Assembly: GCA_033791105.1 (NCBI GenBank)
Contig: JASJHI010000386.1
Location: forward strand, 1-29,510
Source of the DNA: JASJHI01 sp033791105
GTDB taxonomy: Bacteria; Actinomycetota; Acidimicrobiia; Acidimicrobiales; Ilumatobacteraceae
Direction: 5' to 3'
DNA length: 29,510 bases
Numbering within the stretch: the stretch's first letter is position 1; the number at the start of each line of letters is the position of its first letter. The translations under genes and the position numbers were made by a program. A model generated the notes under the pieces. The model saw only the letters and a list, made by a program, of their open reading frames with translations. It did not search any database and had not been told where the DNA came from. Of the stretch, positions 14,865 to 23,550 are shown one piece after another.

Positions 14865-16420
14865 GACGGCGCTCCCGCGTCGACATCGGCATCCGCATCG
14901 TCATCAGCGCCGTCATCGTCATCCATGTTGTCATCGACGTTCCCAGGCGCGACGCCTGATGGTCCGCGGACGGCGTCGGGGGCGGTGATCTCGTCGAAGT
15001 GCCCGGGCGCGGCGCCGCCCTCGAGCATCCAATCGACCCCCGGATCGTCGTACGGCACCGCGTATCCGCCCGACTCATTGCGCTCGACCGGAACGCGACG
15101 CTCCGTGCGTTCCGGCCCGGGGCGATCGCGCAGCGAGATGCAGACGAGCCGCGTGACGACGAACGCGATCGGCGGGAGGACGAGGAACGAGATCTGGAGG
15201 ATCGTCGTCACGTGACCGACCGAGAGCTGGAAGGTGCGGGCGACGATGTCCTGCGCGCCACCGATGAACAGAATCGTGACGGCTGTGATCGAAGCGGCAC
15301 CGATCGCGGTGCGGTTGGGTGCATCACGCGGCCGGTCGAGCAAATGGTGGTCGTCGGTGTCCTTGGTGAGTCGCCGGTCGAGGATCGGCACCGCGTACAG
15401 CAATCCGAAGATGATCCCCGGAATGAGGACGCCGGAGTAGAAGATGTTGTTGATGACGAAATCGCCGATGCGGGTCTCCCACGGCGGCATCAGCCGCAAC
15501 GACCCTTCGAGGAACCCGACGTACCAGTCCGGTTGCGCCAGAGACGTCGCCGCACCCGAGTCGTAGGGCCCGTACAGCCAGACCGCGTTGATCTCGAAGA
15601 TCGCGCCCATCGCGGTGATCACCGCGGCGACGAGGAACATCAGTCCGATCGACTTCATCGCGAAGGACGGCCACACCCGCTCGCCGATCACGTTGCCTTC
15701 GGTACGGCCGTGCCCGCGGAACTGTGTGTGCTTCTGGTGCCACACCAGCGCGAGGTGAACGCCGAGCAACATGATGATCGACAGCGGGATGATCAGGATG
15801 TGGATCGGGTACAGGCGACCGATGATGTCGGTACCCGGCCACTCGCCGCCGAAGATGAGGAACGCGAGCCGCTCGCCGATGAACGGGATCGACAAGATGA
15901 TGGCGTACGTGATGCGCAGCCCGGTTCCCGAGAGCAGGTCGTCGGGCAGGGAGTAGCCCGTGAAGCCCGCCGCGATAGCGAGGATGAGCAGCGTCAGACC
16001 GATCATCCAGTTGATGTCGCGGGGCCGCCGGTAGGCACCCGTGAAGAAGATCCGCGCCATGTGCAGCGCCACGGCACCCATGAAGATGAGCGCCGCCCAG
16101 TGGTGCATCTGACGGATCAGGAGTCCGCCCTTGATGTCCCACGAAATGCGCATCACAGAGTCGTAGGCCGCAGACACCTCCTGCCCCTGCAGCGGCTCGT
16201 ACGAGCCGGTGTAGATGAGCGTCTCCTGGGAGCCTTCGAAGAACATCGTGAGGTAGGTGCCGGTGAGGATCAGTACGACGAAGCTGTACAGCGCGAGTTC
16301 GCCCCAGAGAAACGAGAAGTGCGTCGGGAACACCTTGCGCAGATTGCTGGTGAGCCACGACTGCCCGCCGACACGGGCGGTGACCGCATCGACGTACCGT
16401 TCGACGGCCCCGCGCGCCAT
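14861..16420 (-). CDS. qcrB: Menaquinol-cytochrome c reductase cytochrome b subunit
   Basis: A 519-residue fused cytochrome b/subunit IV protein of the bc1 complex. Heme b ligands are His106 or His107 with His120 on one helix (QMHHWAALIFMGAVALHMAR) and His207 and His222 on another; the spacing of 15 on the second helix is of the b6f/Gram-positive kind. The quinol-site loop reads PDWY (AQPDWYVGFLEG) in place of PEWY. The protein oxidises menaquinol and routes electrons to QcrA and QcrC. The C-terminal tail is extremely acidic, with 12 Asp among the last 24 residues. The ATG at 16420 shares one base with the qcrA stop (TGATG). Confidence 0.95.
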   Translation of the reverse strand: MARGAVERYVDAVTARVGGQSWLTSNLRKVFPTHFSFLWGELALYSFVVLILTGTYLTMFFEGSQETLIYTGSYEPLQGQEVSAAYDSVMRISWDIKGGLLIRQMHHWAALIFMGAVALHMARIFFTGAYRRPRDINWMIGLTLLILAIAAGFTGYSLPDDLLSGTGLRITYAIILSIPFIGERLAFLIFGGEWPGTDIIGRLYPIHILIIPLSIIMLLGVHLALVWHQKHTQFRGHGRTEGNVIGERVWPSFAMKSIGLMFLVAAVITAMGAIFEINAVWLYGPYDSGAATSLAQPDWYVGFLEGSLRLMPPWETRIGDFVINNIFYSGVLIPGIIFGLLYAVPILDRRLTKDTDDHHLLDRPRDAPNRTAIGAASITAVTILFIGGAQDIVARTFQLSVGHVTTILQISFLVLPPIAFVVTRLVCISLRDRPGPERTERRVPVERNESGGYAVPYDDPGVDWMLEGGAAPGHFDEITAPDAVRGPSGVAPGNVDDNMDDDDGADDDADADVDAGAPS

Positions 16421-17346
16421 CAGGCACCGGTCCAGGTGATCGGGCCCACCGGGCGGTCGAAGTCCGACTGGGCGACGAGAAACCCCTCGTCATCGACAGC
16501 GAGCGGCAACTGCGCCAGAGAACGCGGCGCGGGACCGCCGATCGGCTTGGCGCCGTCCGTCGGATCGAACACCGACTGGTGGCACGGGCACACGAGCTGG
16601 CGGACAACATCGGGCGGACGATCGTCGATGCCGAACAGGCCGACCGAGCAGCCGGCATGGGTGCAGATCTTGGAGTAGGCGACCCAGCCATCGAGCGAGC
16701 CACCGTCAAGCGTTCGATCGGTCAATGCATCGGGCTGCATTCGCAGCAGGACGACCTGGGAGTCGTCGCGACCGATCTCGCCCTCGGGGAAAATGGTTGC
16801 GAGCTGATCGAAGATCGCCGGCTCGGTATCCGCCGAGATCGGAAGCCCCTCGGACGTGACCAACCGCTTGCCGGCTGACCAGCCGGTGTGGCGGAGTTCA
16901 CCCGACGGCTTCGGACCGAGCGACCCGATCGGTCCGACGAAGCCGATGACGAGGCTGCCGAAACCGCCCGCGAACAAGGCGACGAGCAACGTGCGTCGCC
17001 CGACCGTCTCACCGGTCATCTTCATCTCGTCGTCGAAATCGGCGCGCTCTTCCTCGGTGGTGCGCAGCACATGGCGCTGCTGCGCGATGTTTTCCGGCAA
17101 GTCGAGATACTTCGCCCACGACACCAGGCCGACCCCGATGCCACCGAGCGCGAGCGCCAACCCGATCCCGAGGCCATGGGTGGTGCGATCTGTCCAGTAC
17201 GCCCACGCAGCGACGAGACCACCGATGATCGCGATGATGAATCCGACGACAGCTGTGCGGTAGGCGCGCTCGTTGAGCCGTTCGCGCTCGGTCACGGGGG
17301 CGGACGCATCGCCGGGCGGGTTACTCAGCTGTTCGATGTCAGCCAT
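16420..17346 (-). CDS. qcrA: Menaquinol-cytochrome c reductase Rieske iron-sulfur subunit
   Basis: A 308-residue Rieske protein of the actinobacterial three-helix type: hydrophobic segments at about 31-51, 58-77 and 119-140, the last preceded by a twin-arginine pair (Arg117-Arg118, GRRTLLVALFAGG), as expected for Tat-assisted insertion of the final helix. The [2Fe-2S] ligands are Cys228 and His230 (CTHAGC) with Cys253 and His256 (CPCHQS); Cys233 and Cys255 form the usual disulfide. It moves an electron from menaquinol at QcrB to the diheme cytochrome. The ATG at 17346 overlaps the qcrC stop by eight bases. Confidence 0.95.
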   Translation of the reverse strand: MADIEQLSNPPGDASAPVTERERLNERAYRTAVVGFIIAIIGGLVAAWAYWTDRTTHGLGIGLALALGGIGVGLVSWAKYLDLPENIAQQRHVLRTTEEERADFDDEMKMTGETVGRRTLLVALFAGGFGSLVIGFVGPIGSLGPKPSGELRHTGWSAGKRLVTSEGLPISADTEPAIFDQLATIFPEGEIGRDDSQVVLLRMQPDALTDRTLDGGSLDGWVAYSKICTHAGCSVGLFGIDDRPPDVVRQLVCPCHQSVFDPTDGAKPIGGPAPRSLAQLPLAVDDEGFLVAQSDFDRPVGPITWTGA

Positions 17347-18163
17347 CCGCCGCTCCCGGATCAGGACCCTCGGGATGATCGCGGCCCGCCTTGGGTCGCC
17401 CGATCCAGCGGGTGAACGCGATCAACGGCACGATCGCGATCAGCCAGGCGGCCAGGCCCTCGGCTGCCGGGCCGGCGCCACCGAAGCGCCGCGCGGCGGT
17501 CGTGTCCTGGTCGTGCAGCTCCTCGATGTAGGCGGCAACGTCCGCCATGTCGCTCTGGCTGAACGAACCGAATACCGGCATCGATCCGGGCCCGACCAGG
17601 ATTGCCTCACCGACCTCCGTCGGCGTCGCATCGATGAGGTTCGGGGCACGCCGGTTCGAACCGATCGACGCGCCGGCCCCGGACGCGACGTGACACGCCG
17701 CGCAGTTCAGTCGGTAGAGGCGCCCTCCGTTCCCGACGTCGGCAGCGGACGTGTCGACATCGGGGATGCCAGGCCCATCGCCGAGCGAGCCGACGTACTC
17801 GACGAGCGACACGATCTGCTCCTCGCTGTAACGCACGGGACCGCTGCGCGCCTGCAGATTGGGGGCGGCAAGCGGCATGCGGCCGGTGCGCAACACGAAA
17901 TCGGCGGCCGCCTCCCCTTCGTGTTCCAGAGAAGGGCCGCGACCCATGACGCCGAGCCCGTCGAGGCCGTGGCAGCTCGAGCACTGCTGGGCGAACAGCT
18001 CGGCTCCGATGGTCCGGGTGTCGGTGTCGGTGGCGGCCACCGTTTCGACACGCGGCGCGGCGAACCCGCTGACCGGCCCGATGAGCGAGACAGTGCCGAC
18101 GACGATCGCCGCGGCCACGGGCGCGGCGACGAAGAGGACGGGGAGCAGACGGCGGCCGTTCAC
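17339..18163 (-). CDS. qcrC: Diheme cytochrome c subunit of the bc1 complex
   Basis: A 274-residue membrane-anchored cytochrome with an N-terminal signal/anchor helix (about 6-28), two cytochrome c domains with heme sites CSSCH (61-65) and CAACH (154-158), and a C-terminal helix (about 236-253). This two-domain, tail-anchored form replaces separate c1 and mobile cytochrome c in Actinobacteria and passes electrons straight to CtaC in a supercomplex. Candidate axial methionines are Met96 and Met195. The start is GTG at 18163, four bases into the end of ctaE (GTGA); an ATG further upstream would run inside ctaE with no secretion signal. The qcrA stop/start overlap follows. Confidence 0.93.
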   Translation of the reverse strand: MNGRRLLPVLFVAAPVAAAIVVGTVSLIGPVSGFAAPRVETVAATDTDTRTIGAELFAQQCSSCHGLDGLGVMGRGPSLEHEGEAAADFVLRTGRMPLAAPNLQARSGPVRYSEEQIVSLVEYVGSLGDGPGIPDVDTSAADVGNGGRLYRLNCAACHVASGAGASIGSNRRAPNLIDATPTEVGEAILVGPGSMPVFGSFSQSDMADVAAYIEELHDQDTTAARRFGGAGPAAEGLAAWLIAIVPLIAFTRWIGRPKAGRDHPEGPDPGAADG

Positions 18164-18834
18164 CGGATCACCCAAATCGTGAGGAAGACCGCCACCCAGA
18201 TGATGTCGACGAGGTGCCAGAACATCGAGACACCGCCCGCCCACGAACTGACCTCGTCGAGCGCCTTCGCCCGCGTCGCCCGGATGAACAGCAGCGCCAG
18301 CACGCACAGACCGGCGGTGACATGCATCGCGTGCAGGCCGGTGAGCCCCCAGTAGATCGATCCGTAGACGCCGTCGTCCCACTGGAAGTCGATCGTGGCG
18401 TACTCCGCCACCTGATTGCCGAGGAAGGCAGCGCCGAGGGCGATCGTGGCGATCAGCCATGCGCGCATGCCGCGGCGGTCGCCCCGGGCGTGCGCTCGGT
18501 CGGAGGCGATCATCGTGAACGACGACGACACGAGTACCAGCGTGAAGATGAGCGCTCGGGCCGTGTCGAGTTCGACGCCCTCGGACGGCCAGGGATCGGT
18601 GGTGGACCGGAGCAGGAAATAGGCGGCGAAGAACGACCCGAAGAGCATCACGTCGGACGCGAGGAACACGACGACACCGAACTGGCCGGTCGTTCGAGTG
18701 GGAAGCTCGCGCGACAGCTCTGCTCCCTGCGCAACGGCCATGTCGGCCGACGCTACTCGCCGGTCTCCGGCCGTCGGGACATCACGTCCGGCGGCGGAAC
18801 GCGCCGAGTCGGCACCGTCGGAATCAGACGGCAT
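18160..18834 (-). CDS. ctaE: Cytochrome c oxidase subunit III
   Basis: A 224-residue subunit with five predicted helices, the short form usual in Actinobacteria. The start of the first helix is FGVVVFLASDVMLFGSFFAA; later come YWGLTGLHAMHVTAGLC and SMFWHLVDIIWVAVF, the conserved helices of the family. It binds no metal but stabilises subunit I and proton pumping. A soluble N-terminus of roughly 50 residues rich in Ser, Ala and Asp precedes the first helix. The ATG at 18834 lies inside the end of the MFS gene (11-base overlap), and its stop overlaps the qcrC start. Confidence 0.94.
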   Translation of the reverse strand: MPSDSDGADSARSAAGRDVPTAGDRRVASADMAVAQGAELSRELPTRTTGQFGVVVFLASDVMLFGSFFAAYFLLRSTTDPWPSEGVELDTARALIFTLVLVSSSFTMIASDRAHARGDRRGMRAWLIATIALGAAFLGNQVAEYATIDFQWDDGVYGSIYWGLTGLHAMHVTAGLCVLALLFIRATRAKALDEVSSWAGGVSMFWHLVDIIWVAVFLTIWVIR

Positions 18835-20455
18835 CGATCCTCCGGTAGTCGGCGAGAAGCTCCTTCTCGCGCGCGTGGCGCGGGTATCTCGTCGCGATCA
18901 GCGCGGCGCCGAGGGCAACTGCGAGTGCACCGGCGGCGTAGGCCCAACGTTGACCGTCGACGAACGATTGCTGCGCGGCGCCGATGATCTCGTCGGAATA
19001 CTGCGGGTACTTCTCCGCTGTGTTCTCGGCGCTCGAGAACGACTTCAGCAGCTCCTGCTCGACCTCGTCGGTCACGAGGTCCTGCTCCGCCGTCGGTGCC
19101 GATGCGATGAGTTCGCCGAACGCCTTGGCATACCCGGCCGTCAGCAGCGCTCCGAGCGTCGACTGCATGATGGCGCCGCCGAGGTCGCGTTGCAGATCGG
19201 CCGTACCCGAGGCCATACCGGCTCGGGCGACGGGCACCGAGCCGGTCAGTGAATTCGACGCGGGGGTGCCGGCGAAACCGACACCGAGTCCGACCAGGGC
19301 GTAGGCGACGGCAACGACCGGGTAGTCGGCGTCATCGCCCCAGAAGAAGAGCATCGTGAGAAATCCCGCGAATGTGAAGCTGTAGCCGAGGAGAAGTGTC
19401 GATCGGGAGCCGGTCGACTCGACGAGGCGTGCCGAGCGCGGTGCCGCGACCACCATCATCAGAACGGCCGGAAGGATCGCCGCGCCGGCCTCCATGGGGC
19501 TGTAACCGAGGACATTCTGGAGGTACTGCTGGCCGATGAACATCGCGCCCATCAACGAGCCGAACACGATGATGCCACCGACCGCGGCGACCCAGAAGAG
19601 TCGACGAGCGGCGATGTCGAGGTCGTAGAGCGGGTAGTTCGCCCGGCGCTGTCGCATCACGAATGCGGCGCCGGCGATCAACGCGACGAGCGCCATCGAG
19701 ACGGCGAGCGCGAGCTCGCCGGGGGCGGGTGCGATGTTGATCGCCAACACCAAGGCGCCGACGGCGACCACCGACAGGATGCCGCCGAGGTTGTCGACGT
19801 CGTCGGTGGATTCGTTGACATGTGCTGGAAGCGCCCAGAGCGCGAGCACGATCGCGAGGATCGCGAACGGAACTGTGATGAGGAAGACGGATCCCCACCA
19901 CGCCACCTCGAGCAGCGCGCCGGCGGCGAGCGGACCGAGCGCAGCGAAACCTCCACCCAACGCCGACCACAACGCGATCGCCTTCGTGCGCGCCGGACCC
20001 GCCCAGAGTGCGGTGATGAGGGCGAGTGTGGTCGGGAACGCCATGCCCGCCGAGACGCCCCCTACCAGCCGTGCGAGGGCGAGTACGCCGATCGACGGCG
20101 CCCACGCGGCGACGAGCGCCGCCGGGATCGACAATCCCATGCCGAGCAGCACCATCATCTTGCGGCCGTAGCGGTCGCCGAGTGCGCCCAGCCACAACAC
20201 CGACGCAGCGAGCCCGAGCGAGTATCCGATCGCGACGATGTCGAGCCCGGTCTGGGCGGCGTCGAAGTGTTTGCCGATGTCGGGGAGCGCAACGTTGGCA
20301 ACGGCGAGGTTCAGGTTCGCCACAGCCGCGACGAGGATCAGCGTCGCCAGGACGAGCCCGGCGCGCGGTGGTACCCGCGACGGGACATCGGAAGGTTCGG
20401 CGTCCGGCTCGACGGCCGCGCCGTCTGGCTCGGCCGGATCGATTGGCGACGACAT
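18824..20455 (-). CDS. MFS transporter, DHA2 (14-helix drug:H+ antiporter-like) family
   Basis: A 543-residue major facilitator protein with about 14 hydrophobic helices. The cytoplasmic loop motif LGALGDRYGRKMMVLLG follows helix 2, and the helix 5 segment ALGGGFAALGPLAAGALLE matches the antiporter motif C region of EmrB/QacA-like exporters. It likely exports an organic compound with proton exchange; the substrate is unknown. The N-terminal 30 residues are acidic and proline-rich, and a loop near the C-terminus is acidic and amphipathic (EQDLVTDEVEQELLKSF). It overlaps ctaE by 11 bases, which ties its translation to the oxidase genes. The start at 20455 lies 33 bases after the glutamate-synthase-like gene. 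Confidence 0.88.
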   Translation of the reverse strand: MSSPIDPAEPDGAAVEPDAEPSDVPSRVPPRAGLVLATLILVAAVANLNLAVANVALPDIGKHFDAAQTGLDIVAIGYSLGLAASVLWLGALGDRYGRKMMVLLGMGLSIPAALVAAWAPSIGVLALARLVGGVSAGMAFPTTLALITALWAGPARTKAIALWSALGGGFAALGPLAAGALLEVAWWGSVFLITVPFAILAIVLALWALPAHVNESTDDVDNLGGILSVVAVGALVLAINIAPAPGELALAVSMALVALIAGAAFVMRQRRANYPLYDLDIAARRLFWVAAVGGIIVFGSLMGAMFIGQQYLQNVLGYSPMEAGAAILPAVLMMVVAAPRSARLVESTGSRSTLLLGYSFTFAGFLTMLFFWGDDADYPVVAVAYALVGLGVGFAGTPASNSLTGSVPVARAGMASGTADLQRDLGGAIMQSTLGALLTAGYAKAFGELIASAPTAEQDLVTDEVEQELLKSFSSAENTAEKYPQYSDEIIGAAQQSFVDGQRWAYAAGALAVALGAALIATRYPRHAREKELLADYRRIDAV

Positions 20456-20488
20456 CGTTGAGCGTTCAGTCCCTCGGTTGGGATGTCA

Positions 20489-22159
20489 TCAGGTCTCCTC
20501 GGAGCCCGCCGCGAATTCGGTGTCCACCGGTTGCGCCCGGTACGTCGTGACCATGCCCTCCGACCGGAAGGTGGTCGGATCGGCGACATCCCACATCCGC
20601 TGGAACCGAGAGGGCACCGTTCGAGCGTCGAATTCGCCTGGGACGAGCATGTCGTAGATCTCTCCGTAGGTCATCGCATGTTGGGCGCTGACGCGTTTCA
20701 CCACATGGTTCGGCGTCAGCTGCGATGGATGGTCGAGGCCCATCGCGGCCACCAGTTCGGCGAGCGCGCGAACCGTGTTGCGGTGGAACTGATAGACGCG
20801 TTCGGACTTGTCGGAGACGACCAGCGCGCGCTGGAGGCGTGGATCCTGGGTCGTGACACCGACCGGGCATCTGTTGGTGTGGCAGCGCTGCGACTGAATG
20901 CAGCCGACCGCGAACATGAATCCTCGGGCGGTGTTGCACCAGTCGGCACCGAGCGCCATCGCCTGGGCGATGCTCGATGCCGAGACGAGCTTGCCGCTGG
21001 CTCCGATTCGTATCCGATCGCGCACGCCGGCGCCGACCAACGTGTTCTGGACGAGCAGCAGACCCTCGAGGAGCGGCGCGCCGAGCGAGTCGGAGAACTC
21101 GAGGGGCGCGGCTCCTGTGCCGCCCTCTCCACCGTCGACGACGATGAAGTCGGGATAGACACCGCTCACGCGCATCGCCTTGACGATCGCCATGAACTCG
21201 ATCGGGTTGCCGATGCAGATCTTGAACCCGACCGGCTTTCCTCCGGACAGCTCGCGGAGTTGCGCGATGAAGGCGGTCATTTCGAGCGGCGTCGAGAACG
21301 CCTTGTGGTAGGTCGGCGAGAAGACGTCCTCGCCGGCCGGCACGAGCCGCGCCTCGGCTATCTCCTCGGTGACCTTCGCCCCCGGCAGGATGCCGCCGTG
21401 ACCTGGCTTGGCACCCTGCGAGACCTTGATCTCGATCATCTTGACCTCCGGATGCGCGGCGGTCGTCGCGAACAGGTCGGGGTCGAAGTCGCCATCGGGC
21501 GTGCGGCATCCGAAGTAGCCGGTGCCGACCTGCCAGATGATGTCGCCACCGTTCTCGAGGTGGTACTTCGACAGGCCGCCCTCACCGGTGTCGTGCGCGA
21601 AATCGCCCCGCGCCGCGCCGGCGTTCATCGCCCGCACCGCCGCCTTGCCGAGTGCGCCGAAGCTCATCGCCGAGATGTTCAGCACTGACGCCGAGTACGG
21701 CTGCGAGCACTGTTCGCCGCCGATGTCGACCCGCATCACGCGGTCCGGATCGTCTGGGGTCGGCCGTGGTGCGACCGAGTGCATCATGAACGTGTAGCCC
21801 TCCGCATACACGTCGAGTTCGGTGCCGAAGGGCTTTTCGTCCGGTACGTCCTTCGCACGGCGGTAGATCAGGCTCCGCTTGTCACGGTCGAACGGTCGGC
21901 CGTCGGTGCTGTTCTCGACGAGGTACTGGTGAATCTCCGGGCCGGTGTCCTCGAGCATGAAGCGCATGTGACCGATGATCGGGTAGTTGCGCAGAATGCT
22001 GTGCCGTGTCTGGAACATGTCCCAGATTCCGACGACGACCAACAGGCCGGGGATGAGCGCGAGCCACCAGAAGATGCGCCACTCGCTGCCGAGCGCGATG
22101 CATACCGCGAGCAGCAGCACCATCGCCCAGAAGACTTTCGTCCGTGCCTTTTCGATCAT
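20489..22159 (-). CDS. Membrane-anchored FMN-binding glutamate synthase family protein
   Basis: A 556-residue protein with two N-terminal hydrophobic segments (about 9-24 and 28-47), then the FMN/iron-sulfur domain of the large glutamate synthase subunit. Visible are MSFGALGKAAVRAMNAGAA, GQG-like SQGAKPGHGGILPGAKV, VDGGEGGTGAAP, and the [3Fe-4S] cysteines Cys420, Cys426 and Cys431 (C-x5-C-x4-C). The N-terminal glutaminase and C-terminal structural domains of GltB are absent, as in other stand-alone family members of uncertain role. It may move electrons between a membrane-side donor and an unknown imino or keto acid. The ATG at 22159 overlaps the NDH-2 stop by four bases, which suggests a functional pair. 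Confidence 0.9.
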   Translation of the reverse strand: MIEKARTKVFWAMVLLLAVCIALGSEWRIFWWLALIPGLLVVVGIWDMFQTRHSILRNYPIIGHMRFMLEDTGPEIHQYLVENSTDGRPFDRDKRSLIYRRAKDVPDEKPFGTELDVYAEGYTFMMHSVAPRPTPDDPDRVMRVDIGGEQCSQPYSASVLNISAMSFGALGKAAVRAMNAGAARGDFAHDTGEGGLSKYHLENGGDIIWQVGTGYFGCRTPDGDFDPDLFATTAAHPEVKMIEIKVSQGAKPGHGGILPGAKVTEEIAEARLVPAGEDVFSPTYHKAFSTPLEMTAFIAQLRELSGGKPVGFKICIGNPIEFMAIVKAMRVSGVYPDFIVVDGGEGGTGAAPLEFSDSLGAPLLEGLLLVQNTLVGAGVRDRIRIGASGKLVSASSIAQAMALGADWCNTARGFMFAVGCIQSQRCHTNRCPVGVTTQDPRLQRALVVSDKSERVYQFHRNTVRALAELVAAMGLDHPSQLTPNHVVKRVSAQHAMTYGEIYDMLVPGEFDARTVPSRFQRMWDVADPTTFRSEGMVTTYRAQPVDTEFAAGSEET

Positions 22160-23550
22160 CGCTGATTCTCCATGTCGTCGGAAACGCCTTGGTCGTCGGA
22201 CGCATCATCGTCGAAGCGATCGTCCAGATGGTCGTCCCGGTCGTCGTGCGACCAGTCGATCCGCGGGACCTCGGGCTCACCGATGTTGGCCGAGCTGCGG
22301 CTGTGGGTGAACCAATCCCAGCCCCAGGCCACGAACGTGTCGATCCGCGTCCGCGTCGTGTTGAGAAGCCAGGCGTGCACTCCGAGCCAGGCTCCGAAAG
22401 CAATCGCACCGTGCAGTTCGTGATGGTGCGCGCCGACCTCGGCGATGGCGGAACGACGCCCGATCATCGCCATGATCCCCTTGTCGTGGTACTTGAACGA
22501 CGGCGCCCTCCGGCCGTCGATCTCGGCGAGAATGCTGTCGGCTGCCGCCGCTCCGGCCTGCAGCGCGACCGCTCCGAGCTGCGGGAGGGGATCTCCGTCG
22601 CCGCCCGCGGTGAGCGCCGCGTCACCGATCGCGTAGACGGCGTCGAACCCGTCGACCTCCAGGTGCTCGCCGACCTGGATCCGTCCCCGGCGTCCTTTCG
22701 GGAGAACGTCGAGACCGGCGATCTCGTTCGACTGCAGTCCACCGGCCCACACCGCGCAGTGCGTGAGGATCTCGCTGCCGTCGTCGAGGACCACACGGTC
22801 GCTACGAACCTCCTGCACCGACGACTCGAGCCGGAGCGTGACGCCCTTGCGTTCCAGGACCTTCGCCGCATAGTCGTGCGCCTTCTCCGAGAACGGGCGC
22901 AGCACCACGTTCGACCGGTCGACGATGATGATCCGGGCGCGCCCGACATCGAGGTCGTGGTAGTAGTCCGGCATCACCTGGTCGACGAGATCGGCGAGCG
23001 CGCCGGCCGTCTCGACGCCGGTCGGTCCGGCGCCGATCACCACGAAATTCAACGCCCCTTGATCGATCCGACCGGGGTCGAGGTCGGCATCCTCGAAGAC
23101 CCGGAGCAGCCGATCGCGCAGCAGGACCGCATCGTCGCTGGTGTACAGGGGGAACGAATGCTCCTCGGCTCCCGGCACGCCGAAGTAGTTGGCCCGGGAA
23201 CCCATCGCCAGCACGAGGTGGTCGCCGGTGAACGACACACCGTCGGCGGTGGTGACGCTGCGCAGGGCGGGATCGATGGCGGTGACCTCGGCGTTCTTGA
23301 CGACGACCGTGCGATGCTTGCGGAACAGATCGCGCAGTGGCATGCGAACGTCGTCGGCCGCCAGCTGGGCGGTCGCGACCTGGTAGAGGAGTGGCTGGAA
23401 CTGGTGATACGTGTGCTTGTCGATCAGCGTCACGTCGACGTCGCGCTTGCCCAGTTGCTTGGCGCAGGCAACACCACCGAAGCCGCCTCCGACCACGATC
23501 ACGTGTGCCGCGGGCGCGGTCGAGTCAGTCGAAGACATGGCCGTGCTCAT
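22156..23550 (-). CDS. ndh: Type II NADH dehydrogenase (NDH-2-like FAD oxidoreductase)
   Basis: A 464-residue single-subunit pyridine nucleotide-disulfide oxidoreductase. The FAD site is VIVVGGGFGGVACAKQL (about 17-33), then KHTYHQFQPLLYQVATAQLA, the NDH-2 hallmark; the NAD(P)H site is VVIGAGPTGVETAGALADL, and DAVYAIGDAA contacts FAD. It oxidises NADH and reduces menaquinone without pumping, feeding the bc1-aa3 genes downstream. The C-terminal membrane segment AIAFGAWLGVHAWLL is present, followed by a tail with 13 Asp in the last 32 residues. The start at 23550 overlaps the HPPD-like gene by 26 bases; an ATG at 23538 is an alternative. Confidence 0.9.
   Translation of the reverse strand: MSTAMSSTDSTAPAAHVIVVGGGFGGVACAKQLGKRDVDVTLIDKHTYHQFQPLLYQVATAQLAADDVRMPLRDLFRKHRTVVVKNAEVTAIDPALRSVTTADGVSFTGDHLVLAMGSRANYFGVPGAEEHSFPLYTSDDAVLLRDRLLRVFEDADLDPGRIDQGALNFVVIGAGPTGVETAGALADLVDQVMPDYYHDLDVGRARIIIVDRSNVVLRPFSEKAHDYAAKVLERKGVTLRLESSVQEVRSDRVVLDDGSEILTHCAVWAGGLQSNEIAGLDVLPKGRRGRIQVGEHLEVDGFDAVYAIGDAALTAGGDGDPLPQLGAVALQAGAAAADSILAEIDGRRAPSFKYHDKGIMAMIGRRSAIAEVGAHHHELHGAIAFGAWLGVHAWLLNTTRTRIDTFVAWGWDWFTHSRSSANIGEPEVPRIDWSHDDRDDHLDDRFDDDASDDQGVSDDMENQR

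Noticed and set aside
14999..16678. Long plus-strand open frame opposite qcrB and qcrA
   Set aside because: It is antisense to clear bc1 genes, its translation is rich in Arg, Asp and Glu with no domain, and such frames are expected in high-GC DNA.
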